Assembly: GCF_900099695.1 (NCBI RefSeq)
Contig: NZ_FNCY01000009.1
Span: 79,350 to 143,349, forward strand
Length of the DNA: 64,000 nt
Origin: Propionivibrio dicarboxylicus
GTDB taxonomy: Bacteria; Pseudomonadota; Gammaproteobacteria; Burkholderiales; Rhodocyclaceae
Reading direction: 5' to 3'
In this document: positions 20,347-28,284 of the stretch, piece after piece
Numbering within the stretch: position 1 is the first letter of the stretch
Layout: each line of letters begins with the position of its first letter
Translations under genes and position numbers: made by a program
The notes under the pieces: generated by a model
The model's database searches: none
What the model was told of the DNA's origin: nothing
Seen by the model: only the letters and a program-made list of their open reading frames with translations

Positions 20347-21822
20347 TCATTCAAAACGGGTATCGAGGCCGTTCTCGGCCAGTTCCGCCGCCCGCAGGAC
20401 GGCGCGCGCCTTGTTCTGAGTTTCCTGCCATTCCGACGCCGGATCCGAATCCGCGACGATGCCGGCACCCGCCTGGACATGCAGCTTGCCATCCTTGACA
20501 AGCGCGGTGCGGATGGCGATCGCCAGATCCATGTCGCCATGGAAGCCGAGATAGCCGACCGCGCCGGCGTAGATGCCGCGCTTCACGGGTTCGAGCGAGT
20601 CGATGATTTCCATCGCCCGTACCTTGGGCGCTCCCGAAACCGTGCCGGCCGGGAAAGTCGCCTTGAGCACGTCAAGCGCGTTGAGCCCCGGCTGCAGCTT
20701 GCCCTCGACGTTGGAAACGATGTGCATGACGTGAGAGTAGCGCTCGATCGTCATGTTCTCGGTCAGCTTGACGCTGCCGATCTTGGCCACGCGTCCGGCA
20801 TCGTTGCGCCCGAGGTCGAGCAACTGGACGTGTTCTGCCCGCTCTTTCTCGTCGGCAAGGAGTTCCGCTGCGAGCGCCTGGTCTTCCTCGAAAGAGGCGC
20901 CACGACGCCGTGTGCCGGCGATCGGCCGCACCGTCACCGTATCGCCTTCGAGCCGGACGAGAATTTCCGGTGATGCGCCGACGACATGAAAATCCTCGAA
21001 GTCGAAATAGAACATGTAGGGCGACGGGTTGAGCGAACGCAGGGAGCGGTAGAGCGCCAGCGGACTCGCAGCAAAGGGCTTGCTCATGCGTTGCGAGAGG
21101 ACGACCTGCATGATGTCGCCCTCGGTAATGTGGTGCTTGGCCTTCACGACCGCCTGCTTGAACAAGGCCTCGCCGAAGGACGACACCGCCGGCGCCGACG
21201 GCCGGGTCGTTTCGGCGGGAATCTCGGCCGGTTCGCGCAGCCGCGCGAGCAGCGCCTTGAGCCGCGCCTGCGCCTTCTGATAGGCACCGGGCACGCCCGG
21301 CTCGGCGTAGACGACCAGTGTCAGCTTGCCCGACAGGTTATCGACGACGGCGATTTCCTCGGACAACAGGAGCACGATATCCGGTGTACCAAGCTCATCC
21401 TCCTTGGTCGTGCGCGTCAGCTTTTTCTCGATGTAGCGGACCGTGTCGTAACCGAAACAGCCGACCAGCCCACCGCAGAAACGCGGCAACCCGGCCGACG
21501 GCGCGGCGCGAAAGCGCTTCATGTAGCCTTCGATGAAATCGAGCGGGTTGGTATCGTCTTCGCGCTCGGCGATGCGGTTGCCGGTCAGCACCAGCACCTG
21601 ATGACCATGCACGACGATGCGCGTCGGGCTCGCCAGGCCGATGATCGAGTAGCGGCCGAAACGCTCGCCGCCCTGCACCGATTCGAGCAGATAGGTGTAG
21701 GGGCCGTTGGCCAGTTTCAGATAGATCGACAGCGGCGTGTCGAGGTCGGCGAAAGTTTCGAGGGTGACAGGAATCCGGTTGTAGCCTTCAGCGGCCAACC
21801 GGTTGAAAACCGATTCAGACAT
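20347..21822 (-). CDS. trpE: Anthranilate synthase component I
   Basis: This 491-residue chorismate-using enzyme makes anthranilate with TrpG. The tryptophan-binding motif [15 protein letters not shown] near residue 50 indicates feedback inhibition. The catalytic domain shows [76 protein letters not shown] and [11 protein letters not shown]-like motifs. The ATG at 21822 is chosen because GGAG lies six to seven bases upstream; an earlier ATG at 21834 has none. The 156 bp between gph and trpE hold a leader peptide and an attenuator-like structure annotated separately, so expression probably responds to charged tRNA-Trp. Confidence 0.97.
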   Translation of the reverse strand: MSESVFNRLAAEGYNRIPVTLETFADLDTPLSIYLKLANGPYTYLLESVQGGERFGRYSIIGLASPTRIVVHGHQVLVLTGNRIAEREDDTNPLDFIEGYMKRFRAAPSAGLPRFCGGLVGCFGYDTVRYIEKKLTRTTKEDELGTPDIVLLLSEEIAVVDNLSGKLTLVVYAEPGVPGAYQKAQARLKALLARLREPAEIPAETTRPSAPAVSSFGEALFKQAVVKAKHHITEGDIMQVVLSQRMSKPFAASPLALYRSLRSLNPSPYMFYFDFEDFHVVGASPEILVRLEGDTVTVRPIAGTRRRGASFEEDQALAAELLADEKERAEHVQLLDLGRNDAGRVAKIGSVKLTENMTIERYSHVMHIVSNVEGKLQPGLNALDVLKATFPAGTVSGAPKVRAMEIIDSLEPVKRGIYAGAVGYLGFHGDMDLAIAIRTALVKDGKLHVQAGAGIVADSDPASEWQETQNKARAVLRAAELAENGLDTRFE

Positions 21823-21856
21823 GGGGTACTCCATTCACGCATGCAGCAAGAGAACG

Positions 21857-21901
21857 ACTGGCACGCGTCAACGCGCCAGTACGGGACAGCGGTCTACTGA
21901 C
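21857..21901 (-). promoter_or_regulatory. Putative trp attenuator: mutually exclusive antiterminator and terminator-like stems
   Basis: On the minus strand, segment 2 (GTCAGTA, 21901-21895, overlapping the leader stop codon) can pair with segment 3 (TACTGGC, 21881-21875) in a 7-bp stem with one G-U pair. Segment 3 can instead pair through ACTGGC (21880-21875) with segment 4 GCCAGT (21862-21857), extended by GCG/CGC. The shared ACTGGC makes the two folds exclusive. The following CGTTCTCTTGCT is only moderately T-rich, so the 3:4 stem is a weaker terminator than the enteric one. Confidence 0.7.
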
Positions 21902-21968
21902 AGGATCGCCAGGGCCACGCCTCCGCCCAGAATGCGGGCTCCAGATGCAGTTGGTGAACGGAATTCAT
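21894..21968 (-). CDS. trpL: trp operon leader peptide (TrpL-like), three Trp codons
   Basis: This 24-codon open frame between gph and trpE starts MNSVHQLHLEPA and ends FWAEAWPWRSCQ, with Trp at positions 14, 18 and 20. Three Trp in seven codons is the hallmark of a trp attenuation leader. A ribosome halted at the Trp codons would leave segment 2 of the downstream structure free to form the antiterminator, whereas one reaching the TAG (which lies inside segment 2) would favour the 3:4 stem. The ATG lies 10 bases after the gph stop and has no clear ribosome binding site, so it may be translated by reinitiation from gph. It is too short for standard gene callers. Not tested experimentally; the inference rests on codon content, position and folding. 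Confidence 0.75.
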   Translation of the reverse strand: MNSVHQLHLEPAFWAEAWPWRSCQ

Positions 21969-21978
21969 TCGGTTTATT

Positions 21979-22671
21979 TCAATGCGTCACAGGGGTTTTG
22001 ACCATATCCGCGATATCACGGATGGATTCGACTATAGCATCACAGTCAAGTTCCTGTACATCCTTGTCCTCGTTGTAGCCATACGGCAGAAGGAAGACAG
22101 GACAACCGGCCGCACGCGCGGCGAGCACGTCGTTGATCGAGTCGCCGACGAACAACGTATCACCCGGCACCACGCCAAGACGGCCGCAAGCCCAGACGAG
22201 CGGCATCGGATCCGGCTTGACGCGCGGCAGCAGATCGCCGCCGACGAGCACGTCGAAATACGAGGCCAACCCAGTCTGTTCGAGCAAGGGCGCAATGAAG
22301 GCATCGCCCTTGTTGGTCACCACGCCCATTGGCAGCCCCATCGCACGAAACGCCGCCAGGCCTTCGATGACACCCGGATAGGCGCGGGCATTGCGTCCGT
22401 TCTCACGCGCATAGTGGCGCCGAAAACTCGCCACGGCCGCTGGAGGCGGTGGCGTCAGATCTTCGGCCACGCTCAGCGAATTGGCGAGCACGCGCTTGAC
22501 CAGATTGGCAATCCCACGGCCAACGTAGGCCCGGATCGACTCGAGCGGCAAGGGCGGCCGCCCCAGATCTTCCAGCATCGCACAGGCTGCAGCGTGCAAG
22601 TCCGGAATCGTATCGATCAGCGTGCCGTCGAGATCGAACAGCACCGCCCGCACCGTCAGCACCGGACTCAT
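21979..22671 (-). CDS. gph: Phosphoglycolate phosphatase (HAD family)
   Basis: This 230-residue HAD hydrolase dephosphorylates 2-phosphoglycolate, a by-product of DNA repair or Rubisco. Motif I is [14 protein letters not shown] (nucleophile and acid Asp), motif II is VVTNKG, and the motif III/IV acidic pair is [17 protein letters not shown] helical cap lies between. It overlaps rpe by 4 bp (ATGA) and is followed after 10 bases by the trp leader, giving the common betaproteobacterial order rpe-gph-trpE. The substrate follows from this context; HAD specificity is otherwise hard to read. Confidence 0.93.
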   Translation of the reverse strand: MSPVLTVRAVLFDLDGTLIDTIPDLHAAACAMLEDLGRPPLPLESIRAYVGRGIANLVKRVLANSLSVAEDLTPPPPAAVASFRRHYARENGRNARAYPGVIEGLAAFRAMGLPMGVVTNKGDAFIAPLLEQTGLASYFDVLVGGDLLPRVKPDPMPLVWACGRLGVVPGDTLFVGDSINDVLAARAAGCPVFLLPYGYNEDKDVQELDCDAIVESIRDIADMVKTPVTH

Positions 22672-23360
22672 GCAACCTCCGCCAGCGCTGCGCGGAAAGC
22701 GCCCACCACCGTGTCGTAGCCGTGCGCATCCTCGGCGCGTCGGGCGCCGTAAATGGCCGAACCGGCCACGAAGGTATCGGCACCGGCACGGGCGATGGTG
22801 GCAATATTGTCGGGCTTGACGCCGCCGTCGATCTGCAAGCGGATCGTCCGGCCGGTCTCGCGCGCATGGGCGTCGATACGGACCCGCGCCTCGCGCAGTT
22901 TGCCGAGCGTCGCCGGGATGAAGGCCTGCCCGCCAAAACCGGGATTGACACCCATCAACAGGATCAGATCGACCTTGTCCATGACATAGTCAAGATACGA
23001 CAAAGGCGTCGCCGGATTGAACACCAATCCAGCCTGGCAGCCCTGCTCGCGAATCAGCGACAGACTGCGATCGACGTGGTCGGTGGCTTCCGGGTGAAAA
23101 CTGATGAGATTCGCCCCGGCCTTGCCGAATTCGGGAATCAGGCGATCGACCGGCTTGACCATCAGATGTACGTCGATCGTCGCCTCGGTCAGCGGCCGCA
23201 GCGCTGCACAGACCATCGGACCCACCGTCAGGTTGGGCACGTAGTGGTTGTCCATGACATCGAAGTGAATCCAGTCGGCACCCGAAGCGATCACATCGGT
23301 CACTTCGGCGCCGAGACGGGTGAAATCGGCAGAGAGAATACTGGGCGCGAGGAGGAACAT
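22668..23360 (-). CDS. rpe: Ribulose-phosphate 3-epimerase
   Basis: This 230-residue TIM-barrel enzyme interconverts ribulose 5-phosphate and xylulose 5-phosphate. Signatures are [67 protein letters not shown] and FVAGSAIYG. The metal ligands (His, Asp, His, Asp) are all present. The product is cytoplasmic and acts in the pentose phosphate (and, if present, Calvin) pathway. It is first in the rpe-gph-trp unit, and the 90-bp upstream gap after the HD-GYP gene may carry a promoter. Confidence 0.97.
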   Translation of the reverse strand: MFLLAPSILSADFTRLGAEVTDVIASGADWIHFDVMDNHYVPNLTVGPMVCAALRPLTEATIDVHLMVKPVDRLIPEFGKAGANLISFHPEATDHVDRSLSLIREQGCQAGLVFNPATPLSYLDYVMDKVDLILLMGVNPGFGGQAFIPATLGKLREARVRIDAHARETGRTIRLQIDGGVKPDNIATIARAGADTFVAGSAIYGARRAEDAHGYDTVVGAFRAALAEVA

Positions 23361-23450
23361 GGCAGACGGTCCGGCAGAAAAATAAACGCGATTCTACCGC
23401 GTTTGCCTTGCCGGCTCGCCTGCCGATCACTCCGACCGCCCTCTCGCCGA

Positions 23451-25040
23451 TCAGCCCGGAGGTGGCGGCGCATCCTCGAGGAATTGCTGCGCATAGCGCT
23501 CATGGACCTTCTCGCGCCGGAAGACCTCGAACAATGCCGGATCAATATGCCCGGTTGCCGCCATGTTCTCCATGATGCGCATGGCTTTGTCGACGCTCAT
23601 CGCCGGCTTGTACGGGCGATCTCGCGCCGTCAGCGCTTCGAAGATATCGGCGATACCCATGATCCGCGCCTGCACCGACATCTGGTCGCCGCGCAAGCCC
23701 TTGGGATAGCCCTTGCCATCAACGCGCTCGTGGTGCCCCCCCGCGTATTCGGGCACATGGCGCAGATGCTTCGGCCAGGGCAACGAATCGAGCATGCGGA
23801 TGCTCGCCACAACATGGTGGTTGATGACTTCGCGCTCTTCCGCCGTAAGCGTTCCGGCGCGAATCGACAGATTCTCGATCTCGTTGTCGCTGAGAAAGTC
23901 GGCCCGCTCGCCGGCCGGATTGACCCAGGAATAGCGCTTCGATATTTCCCGCACACGCGCCTGCTCTTCAGGACTCATCGCCTCACCGCCGATGTTGGCG
24001 CGGCGCAGGAAAGCACGGTCTTCGTCCATGCGAGCCGACTGGTCAAGGAAGGACTGCTCGGCCGCAACCGGATCGCAGCCTTCGGCGACCGCGCGCCAGC
24101 GCGCGATTTCGGCATCGCGCCGGACAATTTCAAAGCGCTGATCGATCAGGCCGATGCGGTCGAAAATCGCCTCGAGCTTGGTCGCCTTGTCGACGACATG
24201 CACCGGTGTCGTCACCTTGCCGCAATCGTGCAACATCGCCGCGATCTTCAACTCATATCGATCCTGCTCGCTCAGCGAGAAATCGGCCAGCGGCCCGTCA
24301 AGCACGGCGTCGGCAGCATCAGCGAGCATCATCGTCAAGCTCGGCACGCGCTGGCAATGACCGCCGGTATAAGGCGATTTTTCGTCGATCGCCAGGTTGA
24401 TCAGGTTGATGAAGGATTCGAACAGCACCTCAAGCTGAGCCAGCAGCAAACGGTTCGTCAACGCCACTGCAGCCTGGGACGCCAAAGACTCGGCCAGGTG
24501 CTGGTCGGCCAGTGAAAACTCGTGGACCGCGCCGGTCCTGGGGTCGATCGCATTGATCAGCTGGAGCACGCCGATGATCTCGTGCTCATGGTTCTTCATT
24601 GGCACGGTCAGGAAAGACTTCGAGCGATAGCCGGTCGACGCATCGAAACGGCGGGTGCCCGAAAAATCGAAGCCCGCCTCGGTATAGGCATCGGCAATAT
24701 TGACGGTAGCACCGTGCACCGCCGAATACGCCGCCACCAGTGAACTGTTTTCCGAGCCGTCCTCGCGATACAGCGCCAGATCCTGGAACTGGGCAGAGAT
24801 CGGTTGCCCGGTGGTGCCGCCGAAAGCGATGCCAAGCGAATCGGTACGCAGAATCGCGAAACGCAGCGCGCGGCCGTCCTCGCGCATGCGATAGAGCGTT
24901 CCGCCGTCGGCGTGGGTGATCGTCTTGGCCGCCAAGAGAATGTTTTCGAGCAGACGATCGATATTCCGCTCGCTCGACAGTGACGCGCCGATCGCATTGA
25001 GATGCTCGAAGCGCTCGAGCAGGTTGTCCTGGCTATCCAC
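23451..25040 (-). CDS. GAF domain-containing HD-GYP cyclic-di-GMP phosphodiesterase
   Basis: This 529-residue protein has an N-terminal GAF domain (about 20-200) and a C-terminal HD-GYP domain. The latter shows TGGHCQRV (His228), HDCGK (271-275), NHH (407-409) and HHERVDGKGYPKGL with the GYP motif at 444-446. HD-GYP enzymes hydrolyse c-di-GMP to GMP. An insertion of about 100 residues (295-395) between HDCGKxxxP and the later part is unusual. The GAF domain ends LQLINAIDPRTGAVHEFSLAD, close to the NKx(n)FxxxDE signature of cyclic-nucleotide-binding GAFs, but with Ala for Lys. The GTG at 25040 is chosen since AGGAGG lies seven bases upstream. It overlaps no gene and follows the GAF-ATPase gene by 11 bp. 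Confidence 0.88.
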   Translation of the reverse strand: MDSQDNLLERFEHLNAIGASLSSERNIDRLLENILLAAKTITHADGGTLYRMREDGRALRFAILRTDSLGIAFGGTTGQPISAQFQDLALYREDGSENSSLVAAYSAVHGATVNIADAYTEAGFDFSGTRRFDASTGYRSKSFLTVPMKNHEHEIIGVLQLINAIDPRTGAVHEFSLADQHLAESLASQAAVALTNRLLLAQLEVLFESFINLINLAIDEKSPYTGGHCQRVPSLTMMLADAADAVLDGPLADFSLSEQDRYELKIAAMLHDCGKVTTPVHVVDKATKLEAIFDRIGLIDQRFEIVRRDAEIARWRAVAEGCDPVAAEQSFLDQSARMDEDRAFLRRANIGGEAMSPEEQARVREISKRYSWVNPAGERADFLSDNEIENLSIRAGTLTAEEREVINHHVVASIRMLDSLPWPKHLRHVPEYAGGHHERVDGKGYPKGLRGDQMSVQARIMGIADIFEALTARDRPYKPAMSVDKAMRIMENMAATGHIDPALFEVFRREKVHERYAQQFLEDAPPPPG

Positions 25041-25051
25041 GCAATCGCCTC

Positions 25052-27400
25052 CTATTTGATGCAAACCGCGCGCACCTGCTTGATGTCGGTGATACCGGCG
25101 AGTATTTTTTCGATCCCGTCCATTTTCAGCGTGCGCATACCTTCACTGACCGCGGTGGTCACAAGCTCGGCGACACGCGCATGCTCCTGGATCTGTTTCT
25201 TGAGCGCATCGGTCCCGATCAGCAGTTCGTGCAAACCGATACGCCCCTTGTAACCCGAACCGCCACACACATCGCAGCCCTTGGCGCGTTGCAGCGTAAA
25301 GTGCCCATTCTTGCCGAAGTGCTGCGTCCACTCTTCATAGACCGCATCTGCCGCCGCCTTGGGATCGGCCCGCCAGCGTTCGGCGGCGGAGAGCTCCTCG
25401 CAATACTCGTGCAACAGCTGGCGAACTTCTTCGTCCGTCGGTTCGTATGCCTCTTTGCACGCGGAACACAGCCGCTTGGCCAGGCGCTGGGCAAGGATTC
25501 CGAGCAAGGCATCGGCGAAGTTGAAGGGATCCATGCCCATGTCAAGCAGCCGGTTGATCGATTCCGGCGCGCTGTTGGTATGCAGCGTGGCGAACACCAG
25601 GTGGCCAGTCAGCGAGGCTTCGATACCGATCGAGACCGTTTCCTTGTCGCGCATTTCGCCGACCATGATGACATCCGGATCGGCACGAAGAAAAGCTCGC
25701 ATGACGGTTGCAAAATCGAGGCCGGCCTTCTTGTTCACCTGCACCTGGCGCAAGCCCTTCTGGGTAATTTCAACGGGATCCTCCGCCGTCCATATCTTGG
25801 TTTCAGGCGTATTGATGTGATGCAGGATCGAATGCAGCGTCGTCGTCTTGCCCGACCCCGTCGGTCCGCAAACGAAAAAGAGGCCGTAAGGTTTGCTCAC
25901 CGTCTCCTTGAGCCGTTCCAGGTTCCTGGCAGCGACACCAAGCTTTTCAAGCGGAATCGGTTCGCCGGCAGCCAGGATGCGCATGACGATATCCTCGACG
26001 CCCCCCGCCGACGGGATCGTCGCGACACGCAACTCAATGTCGAGCGGGCCGAACTTCTTGAACTTGATCTTGCCATCCTGCGGCTTGCGCTTTTCCGAAA
26101 TATCGAGGTCGCACATGATCTTGATGCGCGCCACCAGCGCGTTGCGATAGGACGCGGGAATCTCGATATAGACCCCGAGCGTGCCATCCTTGCGGAACCG
26201 GATCTGCGTTTTTTCCTTGCCCGGCCGCGGCTCGATGTGAATATCCGAAGCGCCCTGCTGGTAGGCATCAACGATGATCTTGTTGACGAGGCGAACCAGT
26301 TCGTTGTCGGCGGCGGCCGAAAGTTCGTCCGAGCCACCGCCTCCGGCTTCGGCGTCCTCGTCGTCGAGACCCGAGAGCATCTCGCCGACCGACCCCATGT
26401 CCGACAAGGCCCCGAAGAACTGTTCGATCGCCTTGATGAACTCAACACAGGTGGTGACGCGATAACTGATCCGACTCTTGGGAAACACGTTGTTGGCAAT
26501 GCGAGAACTGCGGATGCGTTCAGGATCGAGCGCCAGCACGACGATGCCTTCGGAATTCTCCTCGATCGGCAGCCAGGCATTGGCCTCGACATAGTCGCGC
26601 TTGAGATTCTTGAGCAACTCCATCGGCTTGATGCGGTCCGTTTTGAACGGCTCGTAGGGCACGCCGAAAAACCGCGAAAGCGCATCGCCGATGGCCGCCG
26701 GCCGCACCTGAAACTCGGCGATGAGAACCTCCTCGAGATCAACCCCCTTGCGTCGTGCCGAACGCTGAGCAAGATCGAGTTCGGCTGCCGAAATAACACC
26801 GTCTGATACCAACGCGTCATACTTGGACTGCACGAAAGGCCGCGGCTTGAGGCGCTGGGTCAGCGCCACGGCCAACGTTTGCGCCAAACCGTCGATCCCC
26901 TCCTCTGCCTCGGGCGGGAAGGGCGAATCCGACAGCCGGTTGATCAGTTGGATGACGCCAAGCAGTTCGTGGCGACCGGCATCGACGATCGGCGCCACCA
27001 ACATCTGCTTCGAGCGATAACCGGTACGACGATCGACCTCCTTGAGGAAGTGCATGCCGGCGCTGTACTGGCGAAGTTCGCCTTCGTCATAGACGTCACG
27101 CAAATTCACCCGCCGCTGCATCGTCGCCACATACCCGGCAACGCTCTGCTCGGTAATCGGCAAACGGAGATCCTTGAACGAATTGAGCCCGGTCTTGATC
27201 TTGGAAACGATGCTCTGCCGATCCTCGCCAACGACATACAAGGTCAGCCGATCGCATTCGAACAGCCGGCAGATGTCCGGCGACATCTCCAGCATGATTT
27301 CATCGACGTTGTTGGTCGCATGAATTTTGTTGGTAACGACCTGCAGCGCCTTCAGAAAGGCCAGCCGACGATCAATTTCCACTGCGCCTGGAATTCCCAT
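25052..27400 (-). CDS. GAF domain fused to GspE/PilB-type secretion or pilus ATPase
   Basis: This 782-residue protein combines a GAF domain (about 15-185), an MshEN/GspE N-terminal domain (about 190-330) and a GspE/PilB ATPase. Walker A is GPTGSGKT (512-519), the Asp box DPVEITQKGLRQVQVN follows, Walker B is IMVGEMRD (578-585), and the His box includes GHLVFATLHTNSA. A zinc-binding tetracysteine is present (Cys645, 648, 709, 712). All catalytic parts are intact, so it should hydrolyse ATP. No other type II secretion or type IV pilus genes are adjacent, so it may be a dedicated or alternative motor controlled by its GAF domain. That domain ends IQLINRLSDSPFPPEAEE, a degenerate form of the NKx(n)FxxxDE motif. 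It is in line with the cyclase and HD-GYP genes on the same strand. Confidence 0.88.
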   Translation of the reverse strand: MGIPGAVEIDRRLAFLKALQVVTNKIHATNNVDEIMLEMSPDICRLFECDRLTLYVVGEDRQSIVSKIKTGLNSFKDLRLPITEQSVAGYVATMQRRVNLRDVYDEGELRQYSAGMHFLKEVDRRTGYRSKQMLVAPIVDAGRHELLGVIQLINRLSDSPFPPEAEEGIDGLAQTLAVALTQRLKPRPFVQSKYDALVSDGVISAAELDLAQRSARRKGVDLEEVLIAEFQVRPAAIGDALSRFFGVPYEPFKTDRIKPMELLKNLKRDYVEANAWLPIEENSEGIVVLALDPERIRSSRIANNVFPKSRISYRVTTCVEFIKAIEQFFGALSDMGSVGEMLSGLDDEDAEAGGGGSDELSAAADNELVRLVNKIIVDAYQQGASDIHIEPRPGKEKTQIRFRKDGTLGVYIEIPASYRNALVARIKIMCDLDISEKRKPQDGKIKFKKFGPLDIELRVATIPSAGGVEDIVMRILAAGEPIPLEKLGVAARNLERLKETVSKPYGLFFVCGPTGSGKTTTLHSILHHINTPETKIWTAEDPVEITQKGLRQVQVNKKAGLDFATVMRAFLRADPDVIMVGEMRDKETVSIGIEASLTGHLVFATLHTNSAPESINRLLDMGMDPFNFADALLGILAQRLAKRLCSACKEAYEPTDEEVRQLLHEYCEELSAAERWRADPKAAADAVYEEWTQHFGKNGHFTLQRAKGCDVCGGSGYKGRIGLHELLIGTDALKKQIQEHARVAELVTTAVSEGMRTLKMDGIEKILAGITDIKQVRAVCIK

Positions 27401-27491
27401 GGTTCACATCAGTTTAAATAAGTTGTTTTTATAAGGAGCGGTCGCGCGTCCCGCCCCGTCGCTACGCAAACTCTCCGGACTTCCCGCGGGG

Positions 27492-28259
27492 CTAGAACTC
27501 GAAAACATGATTGTTCTGTAGCATCTGTGGGCAAACACAACCGGCACAATCGGCGATCTCGCTCATGATCAGGTCGATCTGCCCGGGCTTGAGATGCGAG
27601 ACATACACTTCCGGCGACACCGTCATCCGGGCAAGTTCCTCAGCCAGCATGCTCGGACACAGATGCATGGACACCACCGCCAGATTACGCTCGCGATTCG
27701 AAAATGCCGTTTCGATCAACAGATAACGCAGATTTTCGATCTGGTTAAGCAGCGGCCAGAAAGCGTCGTTGACCGTCGTATCCCCCGTAAAAACCAGGCT
27801 CGCCGCGCCCGAATAGAGATGGTAACCGACCGCCGGCACAGTATGCAGCGCGGGCATCGCGGTAATTGTGCGCGATCCGAAATGCAGCGTCTCGCCGACG
27901 CCGATCGTCTGGTACTGCATCACCGGCTTGTCACGAATCGAGATTTCGCTGAAATCCGGCCAGATCGCCCAATTGAAGACATGGTTACGCAGAATTTCCA
28001 GCGTCGGCGCGATCGCATACACCGTGACCGGCGTTTCGCGTAAATCGGCAATCGAGTCGATCATCAGCGGCAACGCGGCAATATGATCGAGGTGCGAATG
28101 GGTGATGAAGACATGATCGATCTTCGCAAGTTCGGCCAGCGTCAGGTCGTCCACGCCCGTACCGGCATCGATCAGGATGTCGTCGTCGACCAGCATCGAC
28201 GTCGTGCGCAGATGCTTCCCGCCAATACCGCCATTGCAGCCTAGAATCCTGACTTTCAT
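27492..28259 (-). CDS. MBL-fold hydrolase related to class II 3',5'-cyclic-nucleotide phosphodiesterases
   Basis: This 255-residue metallo-beta-lactamase-fold protein has metal ligands in FITHSHLDHIAALP (His54, His56, Asp58, His59), ALHTVPAVGYH, VFTGDTT and VSHLKPG. The N-terminus ILGCNGGIGG and the HSHLDHIAALP motif resemble the class II cyclic-nucleotide phosphodiesterases (yeast PDE1, Vibrio CpdP). It lies 25 bp after the adenylate cyclase gene in the same direction, which supports a cAMP-degrading role. That role is inferred; other MBL hydrolases share the fold. No signal peptide is present, so it should act in the cytoplasm. The 91-bp AT-rich gap after it precedes the GAF-ATPase gene. 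Confidence 0.75.
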   Translation of the reverse strand: MKVRILGCNGGIGGKHLRTTSMLVDDDILIDAGTGVDDLTLAELAKIDHVFITHSHLDHIAALPLMIDSIADLRETPVTVYAIAPTLEILRNHVFNWAIWPDFSEISIRDKPVMQYQTIGVGETLHFGSRTITAMPALHTVPAVGYHLYSGAASLVFTGDTTVNDAFWPLLNQIENLRYLLIETAFSNRERNLAVVSMHLCPSMLAEELARMTVSPEVYVSHLKPGQIDLIMSEIADCAGCVCPQMLQNNHVFEF

Positions 28260-28284
28260 AGCACTTCCTTTCTTGCGCTCCCGA

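Noticed and set aside
22722-24515. 597-codon plus-strand open frame across gph, rpe and the HD-GYP gene
   Set aside because: It lies antisense to well-supported genes, is rich in Arg/His/Gln as expected of a GC-rich mirror frame, and shows no domain.
25181-26806. 541-codon plus-strand open frame opposite the GAF-ATPase gene
   Set aside because: Antisense shadow of a gene with complete Walker motifs; no start signal and no family.
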